DNA of 64,000 nucleotides from Paenibacillus assamensis DSM 18201 (GTDB lineage Bacteria > Bacillota > Bacilli > Paenibacillales > Paenibacillaceae), in contig NZ_AULU01000009.1 in assembly GCF_000422445.1 (NCBI RefSeq), positions 62,001 through 126,000 on the forward strand, in the 5' to 3' direction. Shown here in pieces: positions 34,134-43,193 of this stretch. Position 1 is the stretch's first letter. The number at the start of each line of letters is the position of its first letter. The position numbers and the translations under genes are program-made. A model generated the notes under the pieces. That model made no database searches, was not told the origin of the DNA, and saw only the letters and a list, made by a program, of their open reading frames with translations.

Positions 34134-34901
34134 TTATTGATTTTTCGTTAGCAAAGTTGCCGGGTTAACAGGCTTATCATTTTCATACACACTAAAGTGT
34201 ACATGTACCCCTAAGCCTTTTTCCTGCTCACTCGTACCAGCGATCGCAAGGGCGTCGCCCTTTTTGACAGCATCGCCTTTTTTCACTTTAACGTCCGTCA
34301 CACTTTGATACAATGTCTTAAGTCCATTGCCGTGGTCTATCTCTACCACATTCCCCATTGTTGGGTGTGCTTCTGCTCGAACCACTGTTCCGCTCAATGC
34401 TGCCACTACATCAAAAGGCTTTTGATCTTTTCTAGCCAAATCGATGCCAACATTCGGTGTAAACGTTTGGTTATGCTGTACAACTGCTTTTTCTTGCTCT
34501 TCTTTCGTTGCATTTGCATCATAGAAGCCCATGACGACATCAACGGCTTGCGCATCTAGTACAGGCCAGCCAAGCACTTCATTGCCCGCCATTACTTCTA
34601 CAGCTTCTCCTGCTGCTTGCTCTGTAGTACTCTCCGTCACTGTCTTACCCTCGGTTTGAACCGCTGCTGGGTTCTGCTTCAGCTGCTGATTGGATCCTTG
34701 GTAGACCCATACTAACGTTAAGATAAGGGCTGCTGCGGTGACATACAAGGCTGGAAATACCCACTTCTTAGACAACAGCTTTCTCCATCCAGTTGCTGGA
34801 ACCGCTGGAGTTCCTGAAAGCTTCGAAGCTTCCACAGAAGACGGTTGCGTGCTAGACGAATTCATTTTCGAACCTTTGTTATTTTGGTTCTGTTCACTCA
34901 T
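34134..34901 (-). CDS. spoIIQ: Forespore engulfment protein SpoIIQ (degenerate M23 domain)
   Basis: A forespore membrane protein of 255 residues that binds SpoIIIAH across the septum to build the feeding-tube channel. One membrane segment (about 48-67), a linker, then a LytM/M23 fold (about 145-248). The zinc motif is broken: where active LytM enzymes have His in H-x-G-I-D, this protein has Asn150 (TPNVGIDLA), although Asp154 and the H-x-H pair (His233, His235 in GVHVHFSV) remain. Loss of this His is also known in Bacillus SpoIIQ, so it is probably structural, not catalytic. ATG 34901 is used (GAGGTG 6 bases upstream); the ATG at 34922 lies inside the predicted promoter. Confidence 0.93.
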   Translation of the reverse strand: MSEQNQNNKGSKMNSSSTQPSSVEASKLSGTPAVPATGWRKLLSKKWVFPALYVTAAALILTLVWVYQGSNQQLKQNPAAVQTEGKTVTESTTEQAAGEAVEVMAGNEVLGWPVLDAQAVDVVMGFYDANATKEEQEKAVVQHNQTFTPNVGIDLARKDQKPFDVVAALSGTVVRAEAHPTMGNVVEIDHGNGLKTLYQSVTDVKVKKGDAVKKGDALAIAGTSEQEKGLGVHVHFSVYENDKPVNPATLLTKNQ

Positions 34902-34920
34902 TGGTATCACCTCAGTAACC

Positions 34921-34948
34921 ATTGTTACCGCGGCTTTTCCTTTTATAC
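34921..34948 (-). promoter_or_regulatory. Predicted sigma-F promoter of spoIIQ
   Basis: GTATA (34948-34944) and GGTAACAAT (34929-34921), 14 bases apart, match the sigma-F pattern (GTATA, GGnnAnAnT). The start point would lie about 12 bases before the ATG, and forespore control is what is known for spoIIQ. Confidence 0.75.
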
Positions 34949-35039
34949 GTATTCATTTGATATTTTCTAAGTTTTCTAATTTTCACGCTAGCAAGATACG
35001 AAACTAGCGAGATAATTAGCCAACCCTTTGCCAGAATGA

Positions 35040-36299
35040 TCAAGGCTTCTTCGGCCACACATCCTCTATCGTCTTCAACGTGGTGCCGACATAATAGTAG
35101 GTTACAATCTGCTCAGCCTTGCTGCCTTTCAACGCCATCCCCTGTGCCCCATACTGGCTCATCCCTACTCCATGACCGTAACCGTAAGAGGTGAACACCA
35201 CTTTGCCACCTTCCCACTTCCACTCTACTGCACTAGACGTTAATCCAAGGCGTTCGCGCAGCTGCCGCCCGGTTAGCTTGGTATCGCCGATGCTTAGCTC
35301 GGCGATACGTTGGCCCTTTGTGCGTGAGAGCACCTTAATGCTCTCACGCACTGTGCGGCTTCCTTGCTCTGAAGCCGCATCCTCGTCCGCCGCGAGCACT
35401 TCGAAGGCGGGGACGGTGGACGAAGCGACGCCCAGTTTGCGCAGCATATCAGCTGCGTCAAGCTTGACGGTGTTCGTGAAGCGGGGAGATATCGCACGAT
35501 CCCAGGGGCTCGGCACACTTCGCAAATAGGGGATTGGCGGGGAAGCCCAGTAGTCTTCTGCATTCTCTGTATGACCATTGCTCGTGGAGAAGTATGCCGC
35601 TTGGATAGGCTCATCCTTATAAGTAAGGATCAGGCCTGCCGTTTCATTAACCGCGCGGTTCAACTTCTGCCGAATCGAATTATCGCGATCTTCTAGTTTA
35701 CCTAACGGTTTATAGGCTTGATGCGCGACTGAACCAAGCACATCGGCACCTTGAGGCACTCCGTCGTTCTTGGCGTGCATAAGCCGACGAACAATAAACG
35801 TTCGCGCTGCGATCGCTTGCGCCTTGAGCGCTTCTAGCTCGAAGCGCTCCGGCATCTCTGCTGCTACAACGCCACGAACGTATATTTCCAAAGGCACACG
35901 CTCTACCACTTGCTTGTCCGCTAAATATACGCCTACATAAGGCGCTTGATCGCGAGGCTCTTTGATCATTTCGGCAGCGCTGGAACGCTCTTGAACCAAA
36001 TCATTCGGCCGCTCAGTGAATTTCTTCTGTTCAGGGTTTGATATAGCATTACGCTTAGAAACTGCCTCTGTTGGTGTGACCTGCTTATCAGTATGTACAT
36101 TTGCTCCTGCCTTGTTGCCCGCTTCATACTTACTTGGTTCGACAATACTTAATGGCAGAAGCATTAGGATAAGTACGAGCAGACAAGCACCTGCCGTTAT
36201 AGCGAGGAACTTGCGTTTCTTCTTTTTCCAGTACCGCGAATACAATTGCATAGCAACTTTTGATTTTAGAGTCTGCCTAAGCCTCCAACGTCTCGACAT
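35040..36299 (-). CDS. spoIID: Stage II sporulation protein D, peptidoglycan lytic transglycosylase
   Basis: The SpoIID protein of the DMP engulfment machine, which cleaves glycan strands. 419 residues: a basic N-terminus, one membrane segment (about 32-53), a variable linker, then the SpoIID domain from about 120. The active-site region VRGVVAAEMPERFELEALKAQ contains the predicted catalytic Glu148. Further family blocks are YFSTSNGHTENAEDYW and the C-terminal SYGYGHGVGMSQYGAQGMA. ATG 36299 has AAGGAG 9 bases upstream. It lies between murA and spoIIQ, as in Bacillus. No convincing sigma-E promoter was found upstream. Confidence 0.95.
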   Translation of the reverse strand: MSRRWRLRQTLKSKVAMQLYSRYWKKKKRKFLAITAGACLLVLILMLLPLSIVEPSKYEAGNKAGANVHTDKQVTPTEAVSKRNAISNPEQKKFTERPNDLVQERSSAAEMIKEPRDQAPYVGVYLADKQVVERVPLEIYVRGVVAAEMPERFELEALKAQAIAARTFIVRRLMHAKNDGVPQGADVLGSVAHQAYKPLGKLEDRDNSIRQKLNRAVNETAGLILTYKDEPIQAAYFSTSNGHTENAEDYWASPPIPYLRSVPSPWDRAISPRFTNTVKLDAADMLRKLGVASSTVPAFEVLAADEDAASEQGSRTVRESIKVLSRTKGQRIAELSIGDTKLTGRQLRERLGLTSSAVEWKWEGGKVVFTSYGYGHGVGMSQYGAQGMALKGSKAEQIVTYYYVGTTLKTIEDVWPKKP

Positions 36300-36440
36300 C
36301 CGCTGCCTCTCCTTTTCTACTTCTCTTCACTCTCTTATTACTAATTCTATGTTCAACAATATGCAAGATTAAGAGGAGGTAGAACCAATTAGCGCTTACC
36401 CTATGGACCTGACGTTCTATTTATCGTAAAAATATGGAAC

Positions 36441-36467
36441 TATATAGGCGACTCTCGCGTCTATATA
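36441..36467. repeat. Stem-loop upstream of spoIID
   Basis: TATATAG-GCGA pairs with TCGC-GT-CTATATA (11 base pairs with a 2-base bulge). TATATAG recurs nearby. No T-run and no known motif; function unknown. The other 36300-36520 sequence shows nothing else. Confidence 0.45.
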
Positions 36468-36521
36468 AGTAGAGAGCTGCTGACATCAATTGCAACACCT
36501 TATCCAATCATTGAACTATAT

Positions 36522-36553
36522 AAAAAAGCCGTCCCCTAAGGAAACGGCTTCTC
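36522..36553 (-). terminator. murA terminator
   Basis: On the minus strand AGCCGT pairs with ACGGCT with inner CC/GG pairing, then six T. Confidence 0.88.
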
Positions 36554-36567
36554 CATTCAAATATGAT

Positions 36568-36591
36568 TTAATGATGAACAACCATCATTAA
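36568..36591 (-). repeat. Perfect 9-bp inverted repeat just after murA
   Basis: TTAATGATG (36568-36576) and CATCATTAA (36583-36591) with a 6-base loop. It sits between the murA stop and its terminator, so the mRNA ends in tandem hairpins. Confidence 0.55.
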
Positions 36592-36612
36592 TAGTATCTA
36601 ACCTAACTCAGC

Positions 36613-37944
36613 TTAAGCCATCGTTGACTTAACTCGCGATGCTTCACTGCTTTTGATACTTCCTTCTTCATCAGCAGTAGTTGACTCTGCATGTACACGC
36701 CAAATATCTGCGCCTAAAGCAGACAACTTCTCAGCCAAATGAACATATCCACGATCGATATGGTGCGTTCCGCCGACCTCTGTCGTACCTTCCGCTACCA
36801 AACCTACACAGATTAGTGCTGCACCTGCACGAAGATCGGTTGCAGTAACTTTAGCTCCTGTCAACTTCAATCCGCCAGTAACGACAGCTGCGCGACCATC
36901 AACTTTGATATTTGCACTCATCAAGTTGAATTCATCAACATGCATGAAGCGGTTCTCAAATACAGTCTCTGTAACAACCGAAGTTCCTTCAGCTGCCAAA
37001 AGAAGTGCCATCATTTGAGATTGCATATCTGTAGGGAATCCTGGATACGGCAATGTCTTCACATCTACAGCCTTAAGCGGTTTGTCCGCAATAACACGGA
37101 TACCATTCTCGTCCGGCTGAACCGTAACACCCATCTCTTCCATTTTCGAAATAACAGGACCTAGATGATCAGCAATTGCACCTTCCACATAAACATCTCC
37201 GCCTGTCATCGCAGCAGCAACCATGTACGTTCCAGCTTCAACACGGTCTGGAATAACCGTATGCTCTGCTCCGCGCAGACGCTCAACACCCTCGATACGG
37301 ATAACTCCTGTACCAGCACCACGAACTTTAGCACCCATCTTGTTCAGATAGTTCGCGAGATCAACGATCTCTGGTTCACGTGCTGCATTTTCCAGTACAG
37401 TAGTACCTTCAGCAAGCGTAGCTGCCATAATGATATTCTCAGTTGCGCCAACACTAGCTACATCTAGATAAATTTTTGTGCCTTTTAAACGGCCGTTAAT
37501 TTTTGCTTCAATATAACCTTGTCCAAGTCCAATTTCGGCTCCCATTGCTTCGAAGCCCTTCAAGTGCTGATCAATCGGTCTTGATCCGATTGCACAGCCG
37601 CCTGGCAGTGAAATACGTGCTTTGCCAGTACGAGCTAGAAGCGGTCCCATTACCAAGAAAGAGGCGCGCATCTTGCGCATCAATTCATAAGGAGCCTCAT
37701 GAGAAACTAATGTTTCTGCATTGATTCTAACGGTTTCGCCTTCATAACTTAGGCTCGCACCCAACTTTTCAAGTACTTGATGTATCGTCTTTACATCCTC
37801 AAGTGGAGGAGCATCGTGAATAACACTGATGCCTTCTTCTCCGAGCAACGAAGCCGCAAGAATGGGAAGAACTGCATTTTTCGCGCCACTAACACGCACA
37901 GTTCCTTTCAGTCGCTTGCCTCCGCGGACGATAAATTTACTCAT
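36613..37944 (-). CDS. murA: UDP-N-acetylglucosamine 1-carboxyvinyltransferase MurA
   Basis: First committed enzyme of peptidoglycan synthesis, transferring enolpyruvate to UDP-GlcNAc. 443 residues from ATG 37944, with GGAGGG 7-8 bases upstream; a longer reading has no family support. The catalytic loop [12 protein letters not shown] places the active-site Cys at 117, the fosfomycin target. Other conserved parts are [29 protein letters not shown] and [11 protein letters not shown] polar 20-residue tail rich in Ser/Glu follows the usual C-terminus. The order with spoIID and a DUF1146 gene matches the Bacillus murAA region. Confidence 0.96.
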   Translation of the reverse strand: MSKFIVRGGKRLKGTVRVSGAKNAVLPILAASLLGEEGISVIHDAPPLEDVKTIHQVLEKLGASLSYEGETVRINAETLVSHEAPYELMRKMRASFLVMGPLLARTGKARISLPGGCAIGSRPIDQHLKGFEAMGAEIGLGQGYIEAKINGRLKGTKIYLDVASVGATENIIMAATLAEGTTVLENAAREPEIVDLANYLNKMGAKVRGAGTGVIRIEGVERLRGAEHTVIPDRVEAGTYMVAAAMTGGDVYVEGAIADHLGPVISKMEEMGVTVQPDENGIRVIADKPLKAVDVKTLPYPGFPTDMQSQMMALLLAAEGTSVVTETVFENRFMHVDEFNLMSANIKVDGRAAVVTGGLKLTGAKVTATDLRAGAALICVGLVAEGTTEVGGTHHIDRGYVHLAEKLSALGADIWRVHAESTTADEEGSIKSSEASRVKSTMA

Positions 37945-38028
37945 CCTATTTCCCTCCGCGCTATTTTTCCGCCCCATCTAATCTTTATATCTATACATAA
38001 TGGTACGTGTTCTAAATGTCCACCTAAC

Positions 38029-38058
38029 ATAATAACATTCTCGTTGAAAGATGGACAA
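38029..38058 (-). promoter_or_regulatory. Predicted murA promoter
   Basis: TTGTCC (38058-38053), 18 bases, then TATTAT (38034-38029), with TG one base before it (extended -10). A TGTCGAA box lies 9 bases upstream of the -35. Confidence 0.6.
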
Positions 38059-38066
38059 GCGTAAAT

Positions 38067-38139
38067 TTCGACAACAGCATTCCACAAGTTTCTAGCAGTT
38101 ACCACCATTGTTGACAACTACACCATTTGTTATTCGACA
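38067..38139 (-). promoter_or_regulatory. Two Spo0A-box-like sites upstream of murA
   Basis: TGTCGAA occurs at 38073-38067 and at 38139-38133, both exact matches to the 0A-box core. The nearer one abuts the predicted promoter. Seven-base matches arise by chance, so support is only moderate. Confidence 0.35.
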
Positions 38140-38154
38140 TGTTTCCATTTTTGG

Positions 38155-38409
38155 CTAAAGTAAAAAGCGAAGCGCATTCGTCCAAGTCAAATAATCAATG
38201 AAAAAACTTGCTACAGCGCGCCCCATAATAATCGCCAACAAAAGTCGAATAACTCTACCCTGTGGACCTTGGGGCTGCCTAATAAACAGGTCCAGCTTCA
38301 GATGCTGCAACGCCCACCAAGAAAGGGCAATACAAACCAGCGCAATAACTATGTTCACAATACCGCTCATCCCAGCGGCCATAGATACATCTCGCAGCGT
38401 ATCCTCCAT
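38155..38409 (-). CDS. DUF1146 (YwzB-like) small membrane protein
   Basis: 84 residues with two hydrophobic helices (about 15-33 and 52-72) joined by a basic loop (RQPQGPQGRVIR). Position beside murA and the helix-loop-helix layout are those of the DUF1146/YwzB family in Bacilli, which has no established function. ATG 38409 follows AAGGGGGAT. It is likely read with murA or from its own promoter; no separate terminator is visible. Confidence 0.75.
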   Translation of the reverse strand: MEDTLRDVSMAAGMSGIVNIVIALVCIALSWWALQHLKLDLFIRQPQGPQGRVIRLLLAIIMGRAVASFFIDYLTWTNALRFLL

Positions 38410-38501
38410 CGCCTATCCCCCTTATGCAACCTGCCATAGCTGTATCATTTGTAAGGAGAACCATACAACTTTCAGCATGATGCTCTTCCTATTCTACATA
38501 A

Positions 38502-41039
38502 TTACCAAAGCCAGTTCAAAAAGACGAACCATAATCGCAATCGATCCGCTCTGGTCATTATGGAGCTTGGAGCATCTCCTTGGCTCGATTGCAGCGTCAT
38601 TTCTTCATCCGTATCAAGAGGAAATGGCTTCGCATTCAAAGAGCTCTGCTCATTCGACGACCCATCACCAATAGATGCAGTTGAGGTTGCGGTCAGTTTA
38701 TCCAGTTCTAAACGCAGCTTATAAGGCTGATGAGAGAAAGCAGCATCGGCTCTAACTTGAATGTAATAAGTGCCCGGTTCTAATTTCGTCCCTGTGACTA
38801 GTTTCGTTTGTCCTCGTTCATTCCTAGCGCCTACCAATTTTTCTTGCCTCTTCGTCTGTAGGCTAACATCCATTTTCCGCCCTTGCGGAATTTGGCTTAC
38901 ACGTAAGGACGCATTTACAGGCTCGGTAACTTTAAATTGGTACCAGTCCTCATCCTCAGGCGCATGGACAACGGCTGAATAGTCATACTGCGGCACAATC
39001 GATATCGCCTCATACATTTTGTTGTTAGGCTCATTCGGATCCGAATACTGAGGAAGTATCTCTACCTCCATTTTATAGAGTCCGCTTGCAGGCTCAGAAC
39101 GAGACGTAACTGCATTTTGAATTTTGATATCATATTTCCCTGGATTTAGTCCTTCCAAGACAACCGTTTCTGTCTCACCTTCACGAGTCTCATCAAAAAA
39201 TTGAGATTCCTTCCACTCCGTACTCTTCATTGTGATGAGCGGGTCAATTCGTGCTGTTGTAGTCGTTACTTTCAGTTTTAATGTCGTCTTCGTATCAAGT
39301 TGAATGCGATACCAATCCGCATCTCTTGTATGACTGAACGTACCGACAATTTGCTGATTACGTGCTGGTAACATATGTGCTTTGTACTGTTCATCATTTG
39401 GTTCGAACGGATCTTCATAAATAATAAACCGAGACGATATTTTGTACGCAAAAGGCTGCCCAACAGTTGCTTGCTCTTGACGAATTCGAATGTAATGTTT
39501 GCCTTTTTTCACAGGAAGACTTATTGAGCGGCTAATTCCACTATAGTGCCTCACCTTCTGGGCTTGCTCATGTTCATGGCGAATTTCTATCGTTCCATTC
39601 CCCACAATTCGCTCCAACTTCAATTGCAACGTTCCATCATAGGGAACATCCACTCGATACCAATCGGAACGACCATTATCATCTATATACCCACTCCGGC
39701 TTGTATCAATCGGAAAAATAGTGGCTTTATTTTTAGTCCTATTATCTACGCCAGCCTCGCGCTTAATTGGCTCTTGTACAACACGCTCTGCACGCAGCAA
39801 GCCATATCCACTTGAAGGATCCCATCCCGCATCTTCAATATCCTCAGCTGTCATCCGTAAATGATCCCTAATCTGATACGGCTTCAGATCAGGATGCTTA
39901 TTCCACAACAAAGCTGCCACCCCAGCCACTTGCGGGGCAGCCATCGAGGTACCTTCCTGTTCACGGGTACCTCCACCAAGCGCTGTCGTGTACACATGCC
40001 ACGGTGCTACGATATCTACTTCAGGTCCGCGATTGGATCGTGCCTCTACACGGTTGAGCGGCGTTACTCCACCAACCGCCAGCACAGTAGGATACGCAGC
40101 CGGATACTTAACAGCAGCACGTTCTTCAAGCTTCATCGCATCGTTTCCTGTCGCAGCAATTAGCAGCACACCCTTTTGCTCCGCATAGTCAACGATGTCC
40201 TGCATGTACTTGGAGTACCGGTAAAGTCCTACAGACATGACAACAATTTTTGCACCGTTATCCACCGCATACAAAATACCTGCACCTAGCTTATCCTCGT
40301 CGCCATATCCACGTGAATCTAGTGCCTTTATAGGCATTACCTTTGTGTTCCAACTTACGCCGGCAATCCCTTTAAAGTTATTTCCCACCGCAGCGATAAC
40401 TCCCGCTACGCTCGTACCATGTCCATTGTCATCCTTCGGCAATCCATCATGAAGTAGATTAATTCCTTTTGTCAGATTCGGCTTCAGATCAGGATGTTCT
40501 AGGTCCACACCTGTATCAATTAACGCAACGGTAAGATTAGAACTGTTCATTGCTTTATTTTCACTGTGTAAATAATTCCACGCTTGATCGACACCTGTCT
40601 GTTTTAAATAATATTGACGGTTATAATATTGATCGTTCGGCTCCGCATGCACTGCCAATGTCTGCACTTGTTGATTCGGTTCTACATATTGCACATCTGG
40701 CGAAGCATGAAGCAATTTCATCCACTGCTTCAGTTCCACTCCCTCAGCGGGCTTCATAACCGAAATATTCATCGTTTCCTGTACACTCAACACACTGCTG
40801 CTACTCATAACGGCAGGGTCGGGACTGCTCCCTGACTTCCATTTCACAATCCAACCCGCTTCCTCGTTCGCATGCTTACTGCGCGAAGACGCTAACTCCA
40901 CAGCTGAGAAGTTCGATGGATACCCATCATTCCCCCATCCCAGCTTCGAATTGGTTGGACCTACACTGCTTAAAATCGTCGTTAACAGCAGTACAACAAC
41001 CCATACGAGGAGCATACTTCTACTAGATCGTGCCCACAT
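38502..41039 (-). CDS. Secreted S8 (subtilisin-like) serine protease with PPC-type repeats
   Basis: About 845 residues with an N-terminal hydrophobic signal segment (SMLLVWVVVLLLTTIL) and a short inhibitor-like propeptide. The catalytic triad is complete: Asp175 (VALIDTGVD), His207 (DDNGHGTSVAG) and Ser365 (EGTSMAAPQVAG), with the oxyanion Asn in AATGND. Three pre-peptidase C-terminal type beta domains follow, each with D-W-Y-[RQ] (SDWYRV, ADWYRI, EDWYQF) and E-P-N-[DN] motifs; such domains are usually removed or bind substrate. ATG 41039 is preferred to GTG 41048, but both ribosome binding sites are weak. It lies downstream of nuoN, 468 bases away, probably transcribed separately. Confidence 0.9.
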   Translation of the reverse strand: MWARSSRSMLLVWVVVLLLTTILSSVGPTNSKLGWGNDGYPSNFSAVELASSRSKHANEEAGWIVKWKSGSSPDPAVMSSSSVLSVQETMNISVMKPAEGVELKQWMKLLHASPDVQYVEPNQQVQTLAVHAEPNDQYYNRQYYLKQTGVDQAWNYLHSENKAMNSSNLTVALIDTGVDLEHPDLKPNLTKGINLLHDGLPKDDNGHGTSVAGVIAAVGNNFKGIAGVSWNTKVMPIKALDSRGYGDEDKLGAGILYAVDNGAKIVVMSVGLYRYSKYMQDIVDYAEQKGVLLIAATGNDAMKLEERAAVKYPAAYPTVLAVGGVTPLNRVEARSNRGPEVDIVAPWHVYTTALGGGTREQEGTSMAAPQVAGVAALLWNKHPDLKPYQIRDHLRMTAEDIEDAGWDPSSGYGLLRAERVVQEPIKREAGVDNRTKNKATIFPIDTSRSGYIDDNGRSDWYRVDVPYDGTLQLKLERIVGNGTIEIRHEHEQAQKVRHYSGISRSISLPVKKGKHYIRIRQEQATVGQPFAYKISSRFIIYEDPFEPNDEQYKAHMLPARNQQIVGTFSHTRDADWYRIQLDTKTTLKLKVTTTTARIDPLITMKSTEWKESQFFDETREGETETVVLEGLNPGKYDIKIQNAVTSRSEPASGLYKMEVEILPQYSDPNEPNNKMYEAISIVPQYDYSAVVHAPEDEDWYQFKVTEPVNASLRVSQIPQGRKMDVSLQTKRQEKLVGARNERGQTKLVTGTKLEPGTYYIQVRADAAFSHQPYKLRLELDKLTATSTASIGDGSSNEQSSLNAKPFPLDTDEEMTLQSSQGDAPSSIMTRADRLRLWFVFLNWLW

Positions 41040-41214
41040 TGATTTCACTTCCCATGATGTTCTACCCGATATTCCCTATTTCAATAATGCCTACCTAATT
41101 CACATACGTAACCATTCTTCACAACATCTCTCAATCCTGTCTGCCACTGCGATTTTAGTCCGATAGTCCTGTTATGCAGCTTTCATCTGGCATGAATCGT
41201 TAAGAATAGGCATC

Positions 41215-41223
41215 ATTATATCA
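41215..41223 (-). promoter_or_regulatory. Extended -10 promoter, probably of the S8 protease gene
   Basis: TGATATAAT (41223-41215) is a perfect extended -10, about 170 bases before the protease start. No -35 is obvious. The rest of 41040-41506 shows only a weak hairpin. Confidence 0.5.
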
Positions 41224-41299
41224 TATTGCCAAGCACCATACCCCTTCTTTCAAAATATGGTAGTAATTTATTGTTTATTCCAAAATATCAATTCACAGC

Positions 41300-41331
41300 A
41301 AAAAGCCTGAATCACATCGTAGTACGGGCTG
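41300..41331 (-). terminator. Weak candidate terminator of the nuo operon
   Basis: On the minus strand GCC...GGC with several mismatches precedes five T, about 175 bases after the nuoN stop. It is the only T-tailed hairpin in the gap and is not convincing alone. Confidence 0.3.
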
Positions 41332-41506
41332 CATCAGTTGAACGAAACCATTCATGTACCCTACTTGGGTCAGCAGATCATTCAACGAATCTTGAAAGGA
41401 TGATCAATTATCCTTTTACCGGACGTACTATCCGTGTGTTCAGGCTGCTGCTTCAGCTACTTATCATTACCACCACATAGAGCAAATTCAAACGATAATG
41501 TACAAA

Positions 41507-43189
41507 TTAAGAAGCTGCATAAATATCGTTCGCAAGAGATAATAGCGTATTTACCCAAGTCATTAACTCATTTGGAAAAATGGCCAATATAATGACAGCC
41601 GCCGCACTACACGCAACCACAGCGCCCGAGGCGACAGACACGTGAATACGTTTAAAACTAACAGGTCCAACATGTCCTTTGGGTGATTCTAATCCTACTT
41701 CAGATTCTAGTTCAAAACTTTGAGGCTGGGCAGTCTGTAAGTGTGACACGCTTTCACAGTCACGCATAAACATGTGCCGAATAAAACCAAAATACACATA
41801 AAACGAAATGACACTCGTCACCATCATAATAATGGCCAGCCACAATGCATGTGTCGCAACTGCTCCTAGCAAGATGTATAGCTTGCCAAAAAATCCAGCT
41901 GTTATCGGAATACCTGCCAGAGACAGTACAAATATGGTCATAGCTACGGCCAGCCATGGCGCCCTATAGTACAATCCAGCAAAACTTTTAAGCTCCTCAT
42001 GCTCAGTTCCTCTGCACACCATTGCTAAAACCGCAAAAGCACCAATAGTCGTAAATGCATAGGCAATCAAGTAATACCAGAATGTTGAAAAGTTTGAACT
42101 ATACCACGCAGTAGGTTGAAAAATATTCAAACCTAACGGCACAAGCAAATAACCCGCATTAGCAACACCAGATAGAGCGAGAAGACGCTTCACCTTTACC
42201 TGTCGAAGTGCCATCGTTGTGCCTACGATCATAGATAGTGCTGCAATGGATAAAAGGATGAGGGATACGTCTTCGTTAATGAAAGCACCCGCAGACGAAA
42301 GGTAGCCCAACCCATCGGCATACTGAAAGCCAAATAAAATATGAAATACAAGCCGAAATAATAATGCAAGAACAGCACCTTTGGATACGACAGATAAAAA
42401 GGCTGCAATTGGAGTTGGGGCTCCTTCATATACATCTGGCGACCAGGCGTGGAAAGGAGCAGCAGCTATTTTAAATCCGAAACCGACAAGCAGAAGCAAC
42501 ATACTGAGATAGAGGAGAGGAAGGAATTGATCCGCATTCTGAGCGAGCGCCTCCGCAATTTGTCCAAGATGAGTCGCGCCTGTCATCCCATATAAAAAGG
42601 ACATTCCATACAAAATAAATGCGGATGCTGTACTGCCTAGCACAATATACTTATAAGCCCCCTCTGTGGAGCGACGATCCCGCTTACGTATCGCCACTAA
42701 TAAATAAGAGCTAATACTTAACAATTCTAAACCGACAAATAACGTAATCAGATCAGCGGAGGATACCAGTACAAGCCCACCAAGCACCGCTGGCAGCAGT
42801 AAATAGTAGTATTCGCCACGGTGCTGAATATCAGATTCACGAATATGGCCGATACTTATCAGGATCACAAGTGCAGTTCCAATTAACAGAACAACCTTTA
42901 TCAGCAGCCCGAAATCATCGATCCGATAACTGCCTCCTAATAACTCGATCACACCAACTTTATGGCCAGCAATCGCGTCTTGGTAACGATCTACTAGTGT
43001 CCAAATAACCGTTCCTAGCGATACCAGCACCGCAATAAGAGACATTCCACCGATCCAGCTGCGATTGATGCTCCGAGGAAGCAGCAAGTCAACGATAGAC
43101 ATGACGATCACTGCAATTACGAGCGTCAGCTCTGGTGCCATTAACAGGAGGTCACTCCCTTGCAGCGGTTGATACAATTGTGTATTCAT
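41507..43189 (-). CDS. nuoN: NADH-quinone oxidoreductase subunit N
   Basis: An antiporter-like, proton-pumping membrane subunit of complex I, 560 residues with about 14 transmembrane helices. The Mrp/Nuo antiporter core is clear: FVGLELLSISSYLLVAI (conserved Glu), KIAAAPFHAWSPDVYEGAPT (conserved Lys and His) and LSLAGIPITAGFFGKLYIL. A hydrophilic insertion of about 40 residues (SVSHLQTAQPQSFELESE) precedes the last helix and is longer than usual. ATG 43189 follows GGGAGG, 4 bases after nuoM. Last gene of the operon. Confidence 0.95.
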   Translation of the reverse strand: MNTQLYQPLQGSDLLLMAPELTLVIAVIVMSIVDLLLPRSINRSWIGGMSLIAVLVSLGTVIWTLVDRYQDAIAGHKVGVIELLGGSYRIDDFGLLIKVVLLIGTALVILISIGHIRESDIQHRGEYYYLLLPAVLGGLVLVSSADLITLFVGLELLSISSYLLVAIRKRDRRSTEGAYKYIVLGSTASAFILYGMSFLYGMTGATHLGQIAEALAQNADQFLPLLYLSMLLLLVGFGFKIAAAPFHAWSPDVYEGAPTPIAAFLSVVSKGAVLALLFRLVFHILFGFQYADGLGYLSSAGAFINEDVSLILLSIAALSMIVGTTMALRQVKVKRLLALSGVANAGYLLVPLGLNIFQPTAWYSSNFSTFWYYLIAYAFTTIGAFAVLAMVCRGTEHEELKSFAGLYYRAPWLAVAMTIFVLSLAGIPITAGFFGKLYILLGAVATHALWLAIIMMVTSVISFYVYFGFIRHMFMRDCESVSHLQTAQPQSFELESEVGLESPKGHVGPVSFKRIHVSVASGAVVACSAAAVIILAIFPNELMTWVNTLLSLANDIYAAS

Positions 43190-43193
43190 GCTC

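Noticed and set aside
41226..41480. 84-codon plus-strand frame between the protease gene and nuoN
   Set aside because: No ribosome binding site, no conserved pattern, in an otherwise non-coding gap.
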